A stretch of 64,000 nt of DNA. It comes from Aquanectria penicillioides. Its lineage: Eukaryota > Ascomycota > Sordariomycetes > Hypocreales > Nectriaceae. The notes beneath the pieces were generated by a model. The model did no database searches. It saw only the letters and a list, made by a program, of their open reading frames with translations, and was not told the DNA's origin. The DNA lies in assembly GCA_003415625.1 (NCBI GenBank), contig PYIU01000007.1, forward strand, positions 3,658,001 to 3,722,000, given 5' to 3'. Of the stretch, positions 1 to 10,382 are shown piece after piece. Positions within the stretch are counted from its first letter, which is position 1. Every line of letters starts with the position of its first letter. The translations under genes were made by a program, and so were the position numbers.

Positions 1-711
1 CTGAAAAGTCTGGAATGTCCTTGGTCACAACGCTGCCTGCGCCAATGGTACAGCCCTTGCCGATGGTCACTCCGGGCGTGATGGTAGTGTTTCCTCCTAT
101 CCAGCAATCATCGCCGATGGTAACTTCTTTGGAGTATTCGATAAAATTACGGCGAGATTGGACATCTGTGTCGTGGGTTGCGGAGAAGATGGACACAAAG
201 GGACCGAACAATACTCGGTTTCCAATCTTGACGATGCTGCAATCCAGGATCACAAGGCTGAAACTTGTAAGTATGGTAAGCTTTCACGTTTGTGCTGGGA
301 GAAAAGCTTACTTGAAGTTGGAGTAGAAGCCGTCTCCGATGGAAATGTTACATCCATAGTCAACGCTAACTGGTGGCTCAATGTACGAACCCTTGCCGAT
401 CTTGCCAATGAGTTGTTCCAGCATCTCCCGCCTGTCCGAAGCTAATGACTCTGGAGTGGCGTCATCAGGAAAGTGAGTATTGTACTTGTTCATGAGTTTT
501 CTCGCGCGGAAGCGGGCGTTGATGAGTTCCGGTCCATATCCATCGTAGCTGTGACGGCGCTGTTAGTGAGACATGCCCCCACCCAAAGGCGACGGCGGGG
601 GAGCTCGTACATCATGCCCGAGATCATCTTCTCGTATTCCTCACACCACGGCACATTTTCGAGAGTCTTTGCAAACTCCACCAGCTCCTGGTTCTTCTCA
701 GTAGTTGCCAT
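1..711 (-). CDS. Maltose/galactoside O-acetyltransferase-like protein (3' end outside window)
   Basis: Three exons read on the minus strand: 711-611, 548-312 and 263 to the window edge, about 200 codons visible. Both introns are GT..AG and the first has a CTAAC-like branch site. Exon 1 (EKNQELVEFAKTLENVPWCE) is the N-terminal maltose acetyltransferase (Mac) domain. Across the first splice the protein reads MIYDGYGPELINARFRARKL, typical of that domain. Later segments (YGCNISIGDGFYSNFNFS, IGDDCWIGGNTT, GVTIGKGCTIGAGSVVTKDI) are hexapeptide left-handed beta-helix repeats with the usual GAGSVV ending. Family role: acetyl-CoA-dependent O-acetylation of sugars such as maltose or glucose, in the cytosol. 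The natural substrate of fungal members is not clear. The start at 711 (MATTEKN) is preferred over an in-frame ATG at 720. Only a few C-terminal residues should be missing. Confidence 0.88.
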
Positions 712-2146
712 TTTAATCACTCAAGATTCGACACTTCTCTAAACGGTGGGCTGCTCTTCCGAGCCGAGGGGTGCCGATGGGCTTATACGTGGTCTCGGTG
801 GAGCCATAGGCCGGATTTTTGTCGATTGCTTATCGGGTGCTCAGCGGCCTCATCGCGGTTGCTCATCGGGCTGGACGCGCTGGGCTCTTGGCCATGTCGT
901 GATATGCCTACATGAGGTTTAAAGCGGGGGTTATGGGTGTGTTCTAGAACATGACACGGCGAGGATGGGATCTTTCCGGATTCTCGTTCCGAGAGAGATG
1001 GCTGTTCTGAGACGTTGAGTGGAGAGGACGTCCCCAGACTCGGACCCCGCGGTGACCGCCACATCCCGCTATGAGGTCGGAACAGGGTTTGTGGAGTACA
1101 CACTGGCATACCACATCTGCAGTTCCTCCATTGACTGCGAAACATCTTGGCTATCCGGGCCTGTATCCGGATCAAGAGCTCTGGTGGTCAAACGGCCGTT
1201 TGCTTGCTTGTTGTTGGCGGGCCGGAGCTCCGCGCATCAAATCAAAGCATTCGCTGAGCCATGTTCCGTCAGAAATTCGCCGGAATTGGGCAAATGGAGG
1301 GTAGGACAGTTGACTTGTGACCGCGAACTTGGGATACGTTAGTTGGACATTTCACAAATCAGTAAATCCCTATGAGACGGGCCTTTTTACCCAAGTTATA
1401 ATATAAAACGAAAAACATTCCGCCAACAGGGTTGGGCCTGGACAGGATTGTATCTTCGGACCTGCTTACTGCCGACGGGAAATCGTCGGAGTGTTGAAGC
1501 GCTGTCGATGGCTCCCTCACCACACTGATGCGCCCCCGGCTGCAAGCCTCTACATGCAAAAAACGACAGCGTACTCAGCCTGCTGCAAGTCGATTTAACC
1601 GCGTTTCTAGCCCTACGGCCTGTACTGTGCCTTGCGTGCCGCCAGCGCCCCATCTGCGGCACTCCGGCATTCCCAGGCACGGGTGAGCGCGATGGTCTTG
1701 ACAGCGCTGCGTTTTCCCAAACAGGGAAATTTGGACGGGATTCAGTGGACGCCGAGCAAGGTTGAATCGGGATTAAGGCTCTCATCCTCCAAACACGGGC
1801 CCTTGGTGACCCATTCGCGACCCATTCGTGGCTTGTGATTTGACGTCACCCATCTAAGCTTGTGTCGCAGCCTGCTACAAATGGTTTAGCTTCACTGTGG
1901 CAATGCACCAGATCCTCCGCCCGGCTTAGAGGTGGGTGGTCTTACTCCGCCTCGTAAAAGGGAGATGAGGGCTCTCAAAAGATCATCTCATCGTACATTA
2001 TTTGGTCTCGATCATCTTTGAGGAATCAAAAGAAGTAATCGACTCTTTATATTTGGAAATCAAGTCTATACTACCCCAATCATACCCGAGACGCACCATC
2101 TACGCTCTCAACCACAACACATCACATCACATCACATCACATCACC
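712..2146. other. Intergenic, no supported gene
   Basis: About 1.4 kb between a minus-strand and a plus-strand start, so it should contain two divergent promoters. Several open frames of 60-130 codons exist on both strands, but none shows recognisable domains, a signal peptide or consistent protein-like composition. The last 30 bases before the next start are the ATCAC repeat described separately. Confidence 0.6.
2121..2145. repeat. (ATCAC)5 pentanucleotide repeat in the 5' leader
   Basis: Five perfect ATCAC copies end one base before the ATG at 2147. Slippage here would change leader length only. The A/C-rich sequence gives an unstructured leader next to the start codon. Confidence 0.85.
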
Positions 2147-2869
2147 ATGGCTTCGTCAACAGAGCTCACGTCATTGACATCACCACCGCAGGCCTCCACT
2201 CTTCAAGTCGAGTTCTCTTGGAAATCATGGAAGGCCAACGTCACCGACCAGAAAGCTCCCTCAGAGCCTCTTTACACTATTGAATTCAGCGCGTGGAAGG
2301 CGCCCAACGTCACCTTCAAGAGGGCTGACGGCATGATCTTTGGCAGCGGCACACTTCACGCTGTTTCCATCGATGCCAAATATGAACTCCATGGCCAAAA
2401 GCACACCCTCAAGGCACTCAAGCGCCTCGCCACATCATACACCCATCTCTCATACAACTACTCCACCACCGACACCCCGGCCGCCATGACTTGGACCAGC
2501 AACGCCGGCTTCACGACCTGGGATTTTACCTGCCTGGACGAGAACCAATTGCCCGTGGCCAAATTCTCAGCAAACTCTTGGGCTTTGAAGGAGGTCGGAA
2601 TGATTGAATTCATCGGGCCCAAAGCCACATCACCAGCCTGCCGGGAGGAGATTTTGGTGGTCGGCACCACACTTCATCAGCTCATGATGCTGCGCGCAAA
2701 CAGCGTGCTCTCTCTATTCGGCTCGCTGATTGCTAAGCCAGGCCCTATCGATAAGGAGGCCGCAATGAAGAAGAACCCAAGACTAGGAGATGACAGCGAC
2801 GATGAGGTCGATGGGCAGTCAAGAGGCGAGACGGGTAACAGGATTCCCTGGCGGCAGGAGCGCGATTAG
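2147..2869 (+). CDS. Conserved fungal protein of 240 aa, Tubby/LURP-one-like fold possible
   Basis: A single uninterrupted frame starts at an ATG in good context (CACCATGG). There is no signal peptide or membrane segment. The body (residues about 18-205) is rich in short beta-strand-like stretches, with several Trp/Phe positions (EFSAWKAPNVTF, TWTSNAGFTTWDFTC). This resembles fungal beta-barrel proteins of the Tubby C-terminal/LOR type, but the resemblance is impressionistic and no function is assigned. The C-terminus (from about 208) is charged and probably disordered (GDDSDDEVDGQ). It is convergent with the regulator at 2897-4496, with only 27 bases between the two stop codons, so their 3' untranslated regions must overlap. 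Confidence 0.75.
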   Translation: MASSTELTSLTSPPQASTLQVEFSWKSWKANVTDQKAPSEPLYTIEFSAWKAPNVTFKRADGMIFGSGTLHAVSIDAKYELHGQKHTLKALKRLATSYTHLSYNYSTTDTPAAMTWTSNAGFTTWDFTCLDENQLPVAKFSANSWALKEVGMIEFIGPKATSPACREEILVVGTTLHQLMMLRANSVLSLFGSLIAKPGPIDKEAAMKKNPRLGDDSDDEVDGQSRGETGNRIPWRQERD

Positions 2870-2896
2870 ATTTTGGGAGTAATAATATCCTTCATA

Positions 2897-4496
2897 TTAA
2901 AGCCTTGAACTCCACAGGTGATTCAAATCCGATTTGAATGCTCCGGCTACAGAAAACGTGACCTCGATGCTGTCTAGAAGCCTGTGTACTATTTCTTGTT
3001 GCCCAGGCTGCCAAGACCGAGCCCCAGCGATTCTCAGAGGAAACAAGAGAAGTAAGGGCGACACTTTGGATTGGCCAAGGACAACTTGACACAACTCAAG
3101 AATGGTCTGGAGATATATTTGGACTTCAGCTTCGCTCAACGTGGGAACAAGCATTCCAAGATTGTTCCAGTGCACCATGTCATAGTCGAAAACTCCAGAC
3201 AGATAGATGCTGGTTGCTGCATGAAAGATGATTGCCAACAGAGTAAAACCTTGCTGCTGAGAAGTTCCCTGGGAGCTCGGGCCGGCCGATGTAGCCTGTG
3301 CAATCTTCGAATTCCACATGCCAAGGGCTTCTCTTAGGCGAAATCCTTCCATGGAAACAGTATGCGAATCGGTGTTAAGATCCTTTGATGGGTTTGACTT
3401 GAGAGACTTGATGAATTCCTTTGACCTGCTTGATGTTAGTCCTTTCTCGCAGCATATCTCGAAAATGGTTCTATTGCTCACCTGACCTGAAGAGAGGTGC
3501 AAGACAGAATAATATCCAAAAGCTCATCCAAAAGATGCGCTCCCGGATCTCCATTGCTGGAATTCAACTGAGCAGAGAGGGCCTTCCATTCCGATTGAGC
3601 CAAGAAACTTGGTTCATTGAAAACAATGGCCCTGCAAATTTCGAAGATTTTGACTTCCATGAAGAACCGCTTGCTGAGTCCAGATTGACAAGCCTGAGGG
3701 CCGCTGGCTACCAATGCTCTGGATGTGCCGTGCACAAGGTGTTGTACCCAACCTTGCCCAGTAGAGTCAGTCATCAACTGCAAAGGAAGTTAGCAGGTTG
3801 TGGATGCCGCAAGTGAAGCACCGAACTCACCTCAAAAATCCCAAGAATAAGGGTTGTCCAAAGTACATTCAGCCGTAGTTGTGACTTTGCCGTATCGTGT
3901 TCGAGCGCATCCCTAAGTCCTGCTACGGAGTTTGCGTACGACACGAGGGCGAATTGATAACGTTCATGCTGCGGAGGTGTAGACGGACTGGCAGCAGATT
4001 GCAACTTGACTGCCGTCATGGCGCCAAGCGATAGAATGGCATCTCGAAGATACCTTCCAGAAGAAGAATGCTGCACAAGCTCTTTGATATCAACAGAGGA
4101 AATCTGGTGCCGGCCAAAGCTGTTTCTGAGGAGAAAGATGTCAAAATGGTGATAGTAAATGGATGTTGGGTCGGCCTGTGGGCTTTTGCTCAAGCGTAGT
4201 TCGTGGCAGCGTGTGCTGCTTTTAGCGGCACCCCCAAAGCTTGCCACGGTCTTTTGCTTTCCCCTATCAAGATTAATTAACAGGGTACTCGATTTTTCGC
4301 CCGGGTAACTGCAACGCGCGCCTCGCTTCTCGCAGTTGCTGCATGGAATGCTTCCAGAACACTACAGTTCGCTGTGAGTCTTCCTTGACAGCGGAGGAAA
4401 AAGCCAAGTGGGGCATACCTTCAAGTGGCTAGCTGCGCACTGCTTGCACCGGAATCGCTTCTTGCGACGATCGAAAGGTCCGAGAACCAGGGGCAT
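2897..4496 (-). CDS. Zn(II)2Cys6 transcription factor with fungal-specific regulatory domain
   Basis: Four exons (4496-4419, 4361-3831, 3777-3482, 3425-2897) join in frame to 477 aa. The DNA-binding cluster spans the first intron: C17-x2-C20-x6-C27-x5-C33-x2-C36-x6-C43, the canonical Zn2Cys6 spacing, preceded by basic RRKKRFR. The rest is an alpha-helical fungal transcription factor region of the Fungal_trans_2 kind (for example AGLRDALEHD and the C-terminal HRLLDSIEVTF). The start at 4496 gives a 16-residue lead into the finger, usual for the family. The frame stays open upstream to an ATG at 4802, but that stretch is not protein-like. It lies head to head with the lipase gene at 5017, so regulation of that gene is possible but only inferred. 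Confidence 0.88.
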
Positions 4497-5016
4497 ATTT
4501 GTGACAACGCTGCCGTTGGCGAAGGAATTGGATAAATACAGGATGGGATTTCGGCAGATGCGTTGATGGGTGAAGATGCTTAAACCTAGAACGGCAGCGA
4601 TGTCACGAAATTGGGCGGCGACCTGACGATACCCAAAAAGGTAATCATCGAGCGACGCTAGCGCTGGTGCGTGAAAATGTCCCACTTTTGCCCACTTTGG
4701 AGGCTCAGCTTTGTCTTGGGGCTGCGACAAGATGGAGAGAGCTGAGATCTCCGAGTCCACAACGTTTATTTCGCTCGATGAGATCCAAAATGGGGATAGC
4801 ATGGCAACGTCATCAGCATCAATATCTTGAAGATGAGGATTTCCAGAAATGAATTATTACCTCTGGGGGATCTATATAATCAGGCAGAGGTTTCATCAAG
4901 GATCATGAATTCAAACAACACCATCGCTCATCACTTCACCAGTCATCAACTTTTCTATTTATTTTCTCCATCTTCTCAACAAATTCAATCGACACTTTAC
5001 GTTGTGTTTAGTAGCG
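4497..5016. other. Divergent promoter region between regulator and lipase genes
   Basis: 520 bp shared upstream region. On the plus strand it contains a TATA-like element at 4873-4880 and a C/T- and CATCA-rich leader before the ATG at 5017. The minus-strand frame of the regulator stays open through 4802, so a longer regulator N-terminus cannot be ruled out. Confidence 0.55.
4873..4880 (+). promoter_or_regulatory. Putative TATA box for the PAF-acetylhydrolase-like gene
   Basis: TATATAAT lies 137 bases before the ATG at 5017. It is followed by an A/C/T-rich leader, as in well-expressed fungal genes. Confidence 0.4.
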
Positions 5017-6213
5017 ATGCGATCTTCAATCTTCTTTATTTTTCTCTTAGCCGCTGACGCGTTGCTGCTGCCAAACTCCACCGGGCCCTACCCTGTGGCT
5101 ATGCGAGTCGAGTCCATGACGGACAATAGTCGTGTCGACCCGTATTCACCACAGAATGACCGCCATAAGCGAAAACTTATGACTTCAATGTATTGGCCTA
5201 TTGAAGACTCTAAATCATGCTCCCTCACTCAGGTGCCTTACATGTCCCCTGCAACCGCGGCGTGGTACGGCCGTCAGGCTAGCGCGCTGGGACTTAGTAA
5301 CGAGACCTTTGCGGAAATGAGAATTGAGGTCTGCAATGTTTCAAAGACAGCAAAGCCCTGCAGAAACCGGGCGAAAACAGCAAAGTATCCTCTTGCGATC
5401 TTCTCTACTGGGTCTGGAAACTCCCGACTCATATATGGTCTTATGGCAAAGTCCCTTGCCAGCTACGGCTACGTTGTCGTAACTGTTGATCACCCGTACG
5501 ATGCAGATATTGTTGAATTTCCCAACGGAAGCGTGATTAAGAGCGGGAACATCTTAGAGGAAACCGGTCCCCTTGAAAAGCTGACCAAGGTACGTATTGT
5601 CTTTCGGGGGTTTCAAAATAGCACTAACTTGGAATAGGTTCGATCCGAGGATCTGGGTTTTGTGCTCTCTCAACTCTACAGAACTTCGTCCCGATCCTCG
5701 CTGCTCAAGGGGCTACCTGGAAAAATGGATTTCGAGAAGATCGTTCTTCTTGGCCATTCAATTGGAGGTGCAAGCGCCGCGGCTCTTCTCATGACGGACT
5801 CCCGTCCCCTGGGCGGAATTAATATTGATGGAAGGCTTTTCGAGCCCGCGCTCTCCAAGGGACTGGACAAGCCTTTCTTCTTGCTTGGCCGCCCGAACCA
5901 CAGCACCGAGGAAACAACTTGGGTCCAATTCTGGAACAACCTCCGGGGCTCCAAGGTTGAAGCGAGCATCTCGAACACGGTGCACGGATCGTTCACCGAC
6001 TTGCCGATTATCATTAGTGCTCTGGGCCTTCCCGACGCAGTCAAGTCTCAGCTTGCTTCAACTGTTGGCACTATTGACCTGGAGAGGCTCGCAATCGTTG
6101 TGCCAGAGGCTGTGACGTCATTCTTTAGCTCCGTTTTTGAACGTTCCTCCGCGCCGTTGCTTACGGCGGCGAAGAGTTTGCCCGAGCTGTCAATCATTCA
6201 GAGCAAGTTTTAA
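5017..6213 (+). CDS. Secreted PAF-acetylhydrolase-like alpha/beta hydrolase
   Basis: Two exons (5017-5589, 5638-6213; 48-nt intron) give 382 aa. The N-terminus MRSSIFFIFLLAADALLLP is a clear signal peptide. The protein has the layout of plasma-type platelet-activating-factor acetylhydrolase (isoform II): an FSTGSGNSR segment followed by YGLMAKSLASYGYVVVTVDH, then the nucleophile elbow GHSIGGA with Ser at about residue 231, and a His-containing segment NTVHGSF as likely catalytic histidine. Known role: hydrolysis of short acyl chains from phospholipids or esters. Here it would act outside the cell. Several N-glycosylation sites fit secretion. An in-frame TTG lies just upstream, but the ATG at 5017 begins the signal peptide and is preferred. 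Confidence 0.85.
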
Positions 6214-6679
6214 GTTCCCTTGAAGAGCTTTGGGGACAAGGAGCAATTGCGGTCGAAACCCGCGGATTTCATATTCTCTTTTTACTGTTTAGGTTTAGAT
6301 TTCTTTAGGTCGTGGTCAATGTGGAGGAGTGTTCATCAACTGGTCTCGATTAATAATCCTGTTGCCAGGGCAGGGGTTTGTGCCGTTATCCGCGTATGTT
6401 GTGGGTCGCAGCATAGTTGTTGAGTCGTGTGCGAGTGCGAGTTTTGGCCTGAACTTCGAAATTATTCAGCAAGGCCAATATTTGCCTTACATCTTTGCCT
6501 CAGTCTCATAGAATATCGGGTCATAGTATTAAAAGCTCGCGCACATCCAAACAATTCGCAATGTAACTCACGTTTCAAACACTTCCTCTCATCTCTTCTA
6601 CATTCATCAGATTGTATTCCGAAATTGCCACAATTTCCCCCAACACCTACTTGTCAAGATTCAATCACAACCACTTACA
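6214..6679. other. Intergenic, no gene seen
   Basis: 466 bp holding the 3' region of the hydrolase gene and the promoter of the next gene. The last 100 bases are C/A-rich with CACAA repeats, typical of a fungal leader. No other element is recognised. Confidence 0.55.
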
Positions 6680-7194
6680 ATGCCTTCTTCTATCGTCTGG
6701 CCTGAGAAGTACCTGCCCGGTACCACCGACAACTATGTCTCCAATGAGGTGATTGTCAAGGGCATCACCGCGGAGCAGGTCTGGGCTTTCCTCGCAGACA
6801 TTACAAAGTGGGAATCCTACTACAACAACGCTTCCCAAGTTGTTCCTCCCCCTTCTGGACCCATGCTCGAGAAGGGTGACAAGTTTAGCTTCTCTACTTT
6901 TGGGTTCCCCCTCTCAACTCCGAGGTGTGGGAGTCTATTGCGCCAACGGCGACAACCCCTGGACGACTCGCATGGAGGGCTTGGAAGGACGACGACCCTG
7001 AAAACGCCCTGGACGTCTACCATGCTTGGATTGTGGAGAATCTGGAGTGGGGCGTGGTCAGAATTCTGACACAGGAGTCTCAGATTGGAAAGCCCGCCGA
7101 GCAACTGGCTACTATGAAGCCCAACCCCATGTTGAACGGCCACCAGGATTGGCTCGACGGATTGGTCAAGGCTACAAAGGAGAACAACGCCTAG
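6680..7194 (+). pseudogene. SRPBCC (polyketide cyclase/START-like) gene with one frameshift
   Basis: The first frame from the ATG at 6680 reads as the start of an SRPBCC fold (NEVIVKGITAEQVWAFLADI, then TKWESYYNNASQVVPPP) up to about 6910. The protein then continues one frame over (LNSEVWESIAP, then LDVYHAWIVENLEWGVVRIL) and ends at 7194. The break lies at a run of five C (6907-6911). One extra base there would join the halves into a normal-length protein of about 171 aa. No intron with GT..AG borders can bridge it. Family members bind small hydrophobic ligands, and the role in fungi is unknown. The codons on both sides look conserved, so the change is either very recent or a consensus error at the homopolymer. 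Confidence 0.65.
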
Positions 7195-8386
7195 GTATAT
7201 AATTGATTGGGCCAGTTGTACATAGCCCTCTGTGGCTTTCATTTAGTGCGAAATATACTTGAACACACAATAGCAACTACATTTCACATTTCCGCTTTGT
7301 GATGCATACATTATTTGTTGAAAACAACTTCTATTTAGGTCATTGGATATGTGCAGCAGGAGCTCAGAAGGTGAGAATATAATTGGACGATAATTTACCA
7401 TGCATCAATGCCGACTTGGCCTCGAGTCTAAGACGGTCGCATAATATGGCCAGTTGCTATTTATCCAGAAACCATTGAGCCTCAATTGACCCGGCTGAGC
7501 TTCCCGAAACAATACGAAGCAAAATCCTTGAGCTCACTCACCGCTGCGTTTTACCGTTGAGGTCCAAGCTTGAGCAATAACATGAGACTTTGGATGGTTT
7601 CCATGCCTCGGTGAAGGCCGCGGACCGGCCAAAGTCCCCCCGAAGGTGTGGAGAAAGGTGCCAATGGGGAGTAGCTAAATCCCTAGATTATTTTCATGTC
7701 ACTGATGGTTTATTACGTTGTAATTCAAGGAAAAAAGAGCTCGATGACTGCATTCTCCGGCTTCGGGGGCACGAGTGGGATGACGATGGCATGATGGCTG
7801 GTCCTTGCCACCTTGGATCCGAATGACAGCCAGAGCGGTGGCGTACAGGCAACGGAAACGGAGCCGGGCCGGACCGGGAAAGAGAGCGAAACGAGGGAGC
7901 GATTTACGGCGAGGGTAAACGAAATATCAATGATATAAGAAGCAGCTGACGCAATAAATTCTTGTTGATTGAGAAAGTTGTTTGCAAGGATTCGTGAAGA
8001 GACAAGTGGCTGCACCCCACGAATCGGTCAGACGACAAAAGGCCCAACCAAGACAGTCAAGGACTCGAAAAGACGAGTGAAGATTGGCAGAGACCAAGCA
8101 AGACAGCGGTCACGTGTCACAGTCCCCTGCGAGATTTTCTGAGTCATCCAAGCGAAACAGGAAAGAGGACCCCGCCAAAGGCCGTTGCTCGACCCCTCCA
8201 AAACCGAAAAACTTGGCGGGTCCAGGCACAACAAATAAACCTACAAAATCAGAGCATCGCGGGGCAGGAAACGAGCACCACCACAACGAGCCACGACAGC
8301 ATATCTCAGCGAGATCCTGAGGAAATTAGCCCGAAAACCTCCCCCAGCAGACCAAAGACACGACGCCCTCTCATTCTCCCCCGATC
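7195..8386. other. Intergenic, no gene seen
   Basis: About 1.2 kb. The first part is A/T-rich downstream sequence. The part after about 7800 is purine-rich promoter sequence of the glutamyl-tRNA synthetase gene, without an obvious TATA box. Short open frames show no recognisable protein features. Confidence 0.55.
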
Positions 8387-10382
8387 ATGGCCTCCTTCGA
8401 CGCAGAGGCGCTGGCCCCTGTCCTTGCCACCGCCGACTTCAAATCCGCCGAGCCCCTCCTCGCCCAGCTCGACAAGTTCCTGACGCTGCGAACCTACCTC
8501 GGCGGCTACGCCCTCAGCGACGCCGACGAGAAGGTCTGGACTGCCCTGCGCACCAGCAAGGTCGCCATCGGCCTCGTCCGCAAGGGCGCCTTCGCCAACG
8601 TCACCCGTTGGTTCAAGTACATCGAGGACGCCCACCCCGAGCTCAAGGAGAAGGCTGCCGGCCCCAAGAAGGCCACCGAGAAGAAGGGCGGAGCCAACTA
8701 CAACATTGGCCTGTCCAACACCGACAATGGAGTCGTGACCCGATTCCCCCCTGAGCCTTCGTGAGTTTTTACCCTTGATTCCTACTGCCCCTGATCTCTT
8801 GATCTGTCTGCCCCGCAAACAGCATCCATGACAGCTAGCTAACCGGCGACCTTCTCCCCCACACAGAGGATACCTTCACATCGGTCACGCCAAGGCCGCC
8901 CTCCTCAACGATTACTTTGCCAAGCAGGCCACCGACGGCAAGCTCCTCGTTCGATTCGATGACACCAACCCCACCAAGGAGAAGCAGGAGTTTGAGGACT
9001 CCATCCTCAAGGATCTCGAGCTTATGGACATCAAGTATGTTCAGGTCACCCACACCAGTGACTACTTCCAGGAGCTCTATGACATTGCCGAGAAGATGAT
9101 TCTCGACGGCAACGCCTACGCCGACGACACCGACCCCGAGGTCCAGAAGGAGGACCGCAAGAACCGCAAGCCCAGCGCCCGCCGAGACCGCCCCGCCGAG
9201 GAGAGCTTGGCCATGTTCCGCGAGATGAAGGCTGGCACTGATCTGGGCCGCAAGCACTGCATTCGTGCTCGCATCGCCTACGACTCCAACAACGGCTCCA
9301 TGCGAGACCCCGTCATCTACCGATTCCCCAACTTCAAGGACAAGGAGCCCGCCCCCCACCACCGCACTGGCTGGACCTGGAACATTTACCCTACCTACGA
9401 CTTTGCCTGCCCCGTAGTCGACAGCATGGAGGGTGTCACCCACGCTCTCCGAACCACCGAGTATGCCGACCGAAACGAGCAATACCACTGGTTCTTTGAC
9501 GCTCTCAAGATCCGCAAGGTTCACCTGTGGGAGTTTGCCCGTATCAACTTCATCCGAACTTTCCTCTCCAAGCGAAAGCTCACCAAGGTCGTCGAGACCG
9601 GCCGCGTTACCGGCTGGGACGACCCCCGCATGCCTACTGTCCGTGGTATCCTGCGCCGTGGCCTGACGGTCCCTGCCCTCCGCGAGTTCATGCTCAAGCA
9701 GGGCCCTAGCCGAAACCTGGTCACCATGGACTGGACTACCATCTGGGCCATGAACAAGAAGTTTCTCGACCCTATCGTCCCCCGATTCATGGCTATTGAG
9801 AAGAAGGATGCTGTGAACGTGACCCTTACTGGCGGACCCGAGGCCTCGTACAAGGAGGAGCGCCCCAAGCACGTCAAGAACCCCGAGGTCGGCAACAAGC
9901 AGGTGACCTTCGGTCCCAAGCTCCTCATCGACCAAGCCGATGTTGCTACCTTTGGTCAGGATGAAGAGATTACCCTGATGAGCTGGGGTAACGCCATCGT
10001 CCGTGGTCTAGACAAGGAGGCCGCTCCCATCAAGGATCTCACTCTGGAGCTTCACCTCAAGGGTGACTTTAAGACTACAGAGAAGAAGGTCACCTGGTTG
10101 GCCTCGGACGCTGCCAACCTGGTCGAGGCTGAGCTGTGGGAGTTTGGCTACCTCATTACCAAGGACACCCTCGAGAAGGATGACAACCTCGACGACTTCC
10201 TCGCCTCCAACACCGCTACCATGGTTGAGGCTTACGTTGATGCCAATATTTCTGACCTCAAGGAGGGCGACTTCATCCAGCTGGAGCGCAAGGGTTACTT
10301 CCGCGTCGACAAGGCTCTTGGCCAGGGCCCCGAGGGACGTGCGGTTCTGTTCAAGGTGCCAACTGGTGGTCAGGGAAAATAA
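8387..10382 (+). CDS. GUS1: Cytosolic glutamyl-tRNA synthetase
   Basis: Two exons (8387-8760, 8867-10382; 106-nt intron) give 629 aa. The first 100 or so residues form a GST-like N-terminal domain (ALAPVLATADFKSAEPLLAQ), the part that in yeast docks on Arc1. The class I synthetase core follows, with the HIGH signature in SGYLHIGHAKAAL (about 129-132) and the KMSKR-equivalent FLSKRKLTKV (about 357). The GWDDPRMPTVRGILRRGL segment is characteristic of eukaryotic/archaeal GluRS. The C-terminal beta-barrels bind the anticodon. It charges tRNA-Glu in the cytosol. The intron splits the codon just before GYLHIGH. Codon use is strongly C-ending, as in highly expressed fungal genes. It is the clearest housekeeping gene here. 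Confidence 0.97.

Noticed and set aside
4497..4802. N-terminal extension of the first Zn2Cys6 regulator
   Set aside because: The frame is open, but the sequence is not conserved-looking and would put more than 100 residues before the finger. The internal ATG at 4496 fits the family better.
8835..9935. Long minus-strand open frame (366 codons)
   Set aside because: It is antisense to the glutamyl-tRNA synthetase exon. The strong bias to C-ending codons removes stops from the opposite strand. Its Val/Leu/Gly/Asp-rich composition is the mirror of the real gene.
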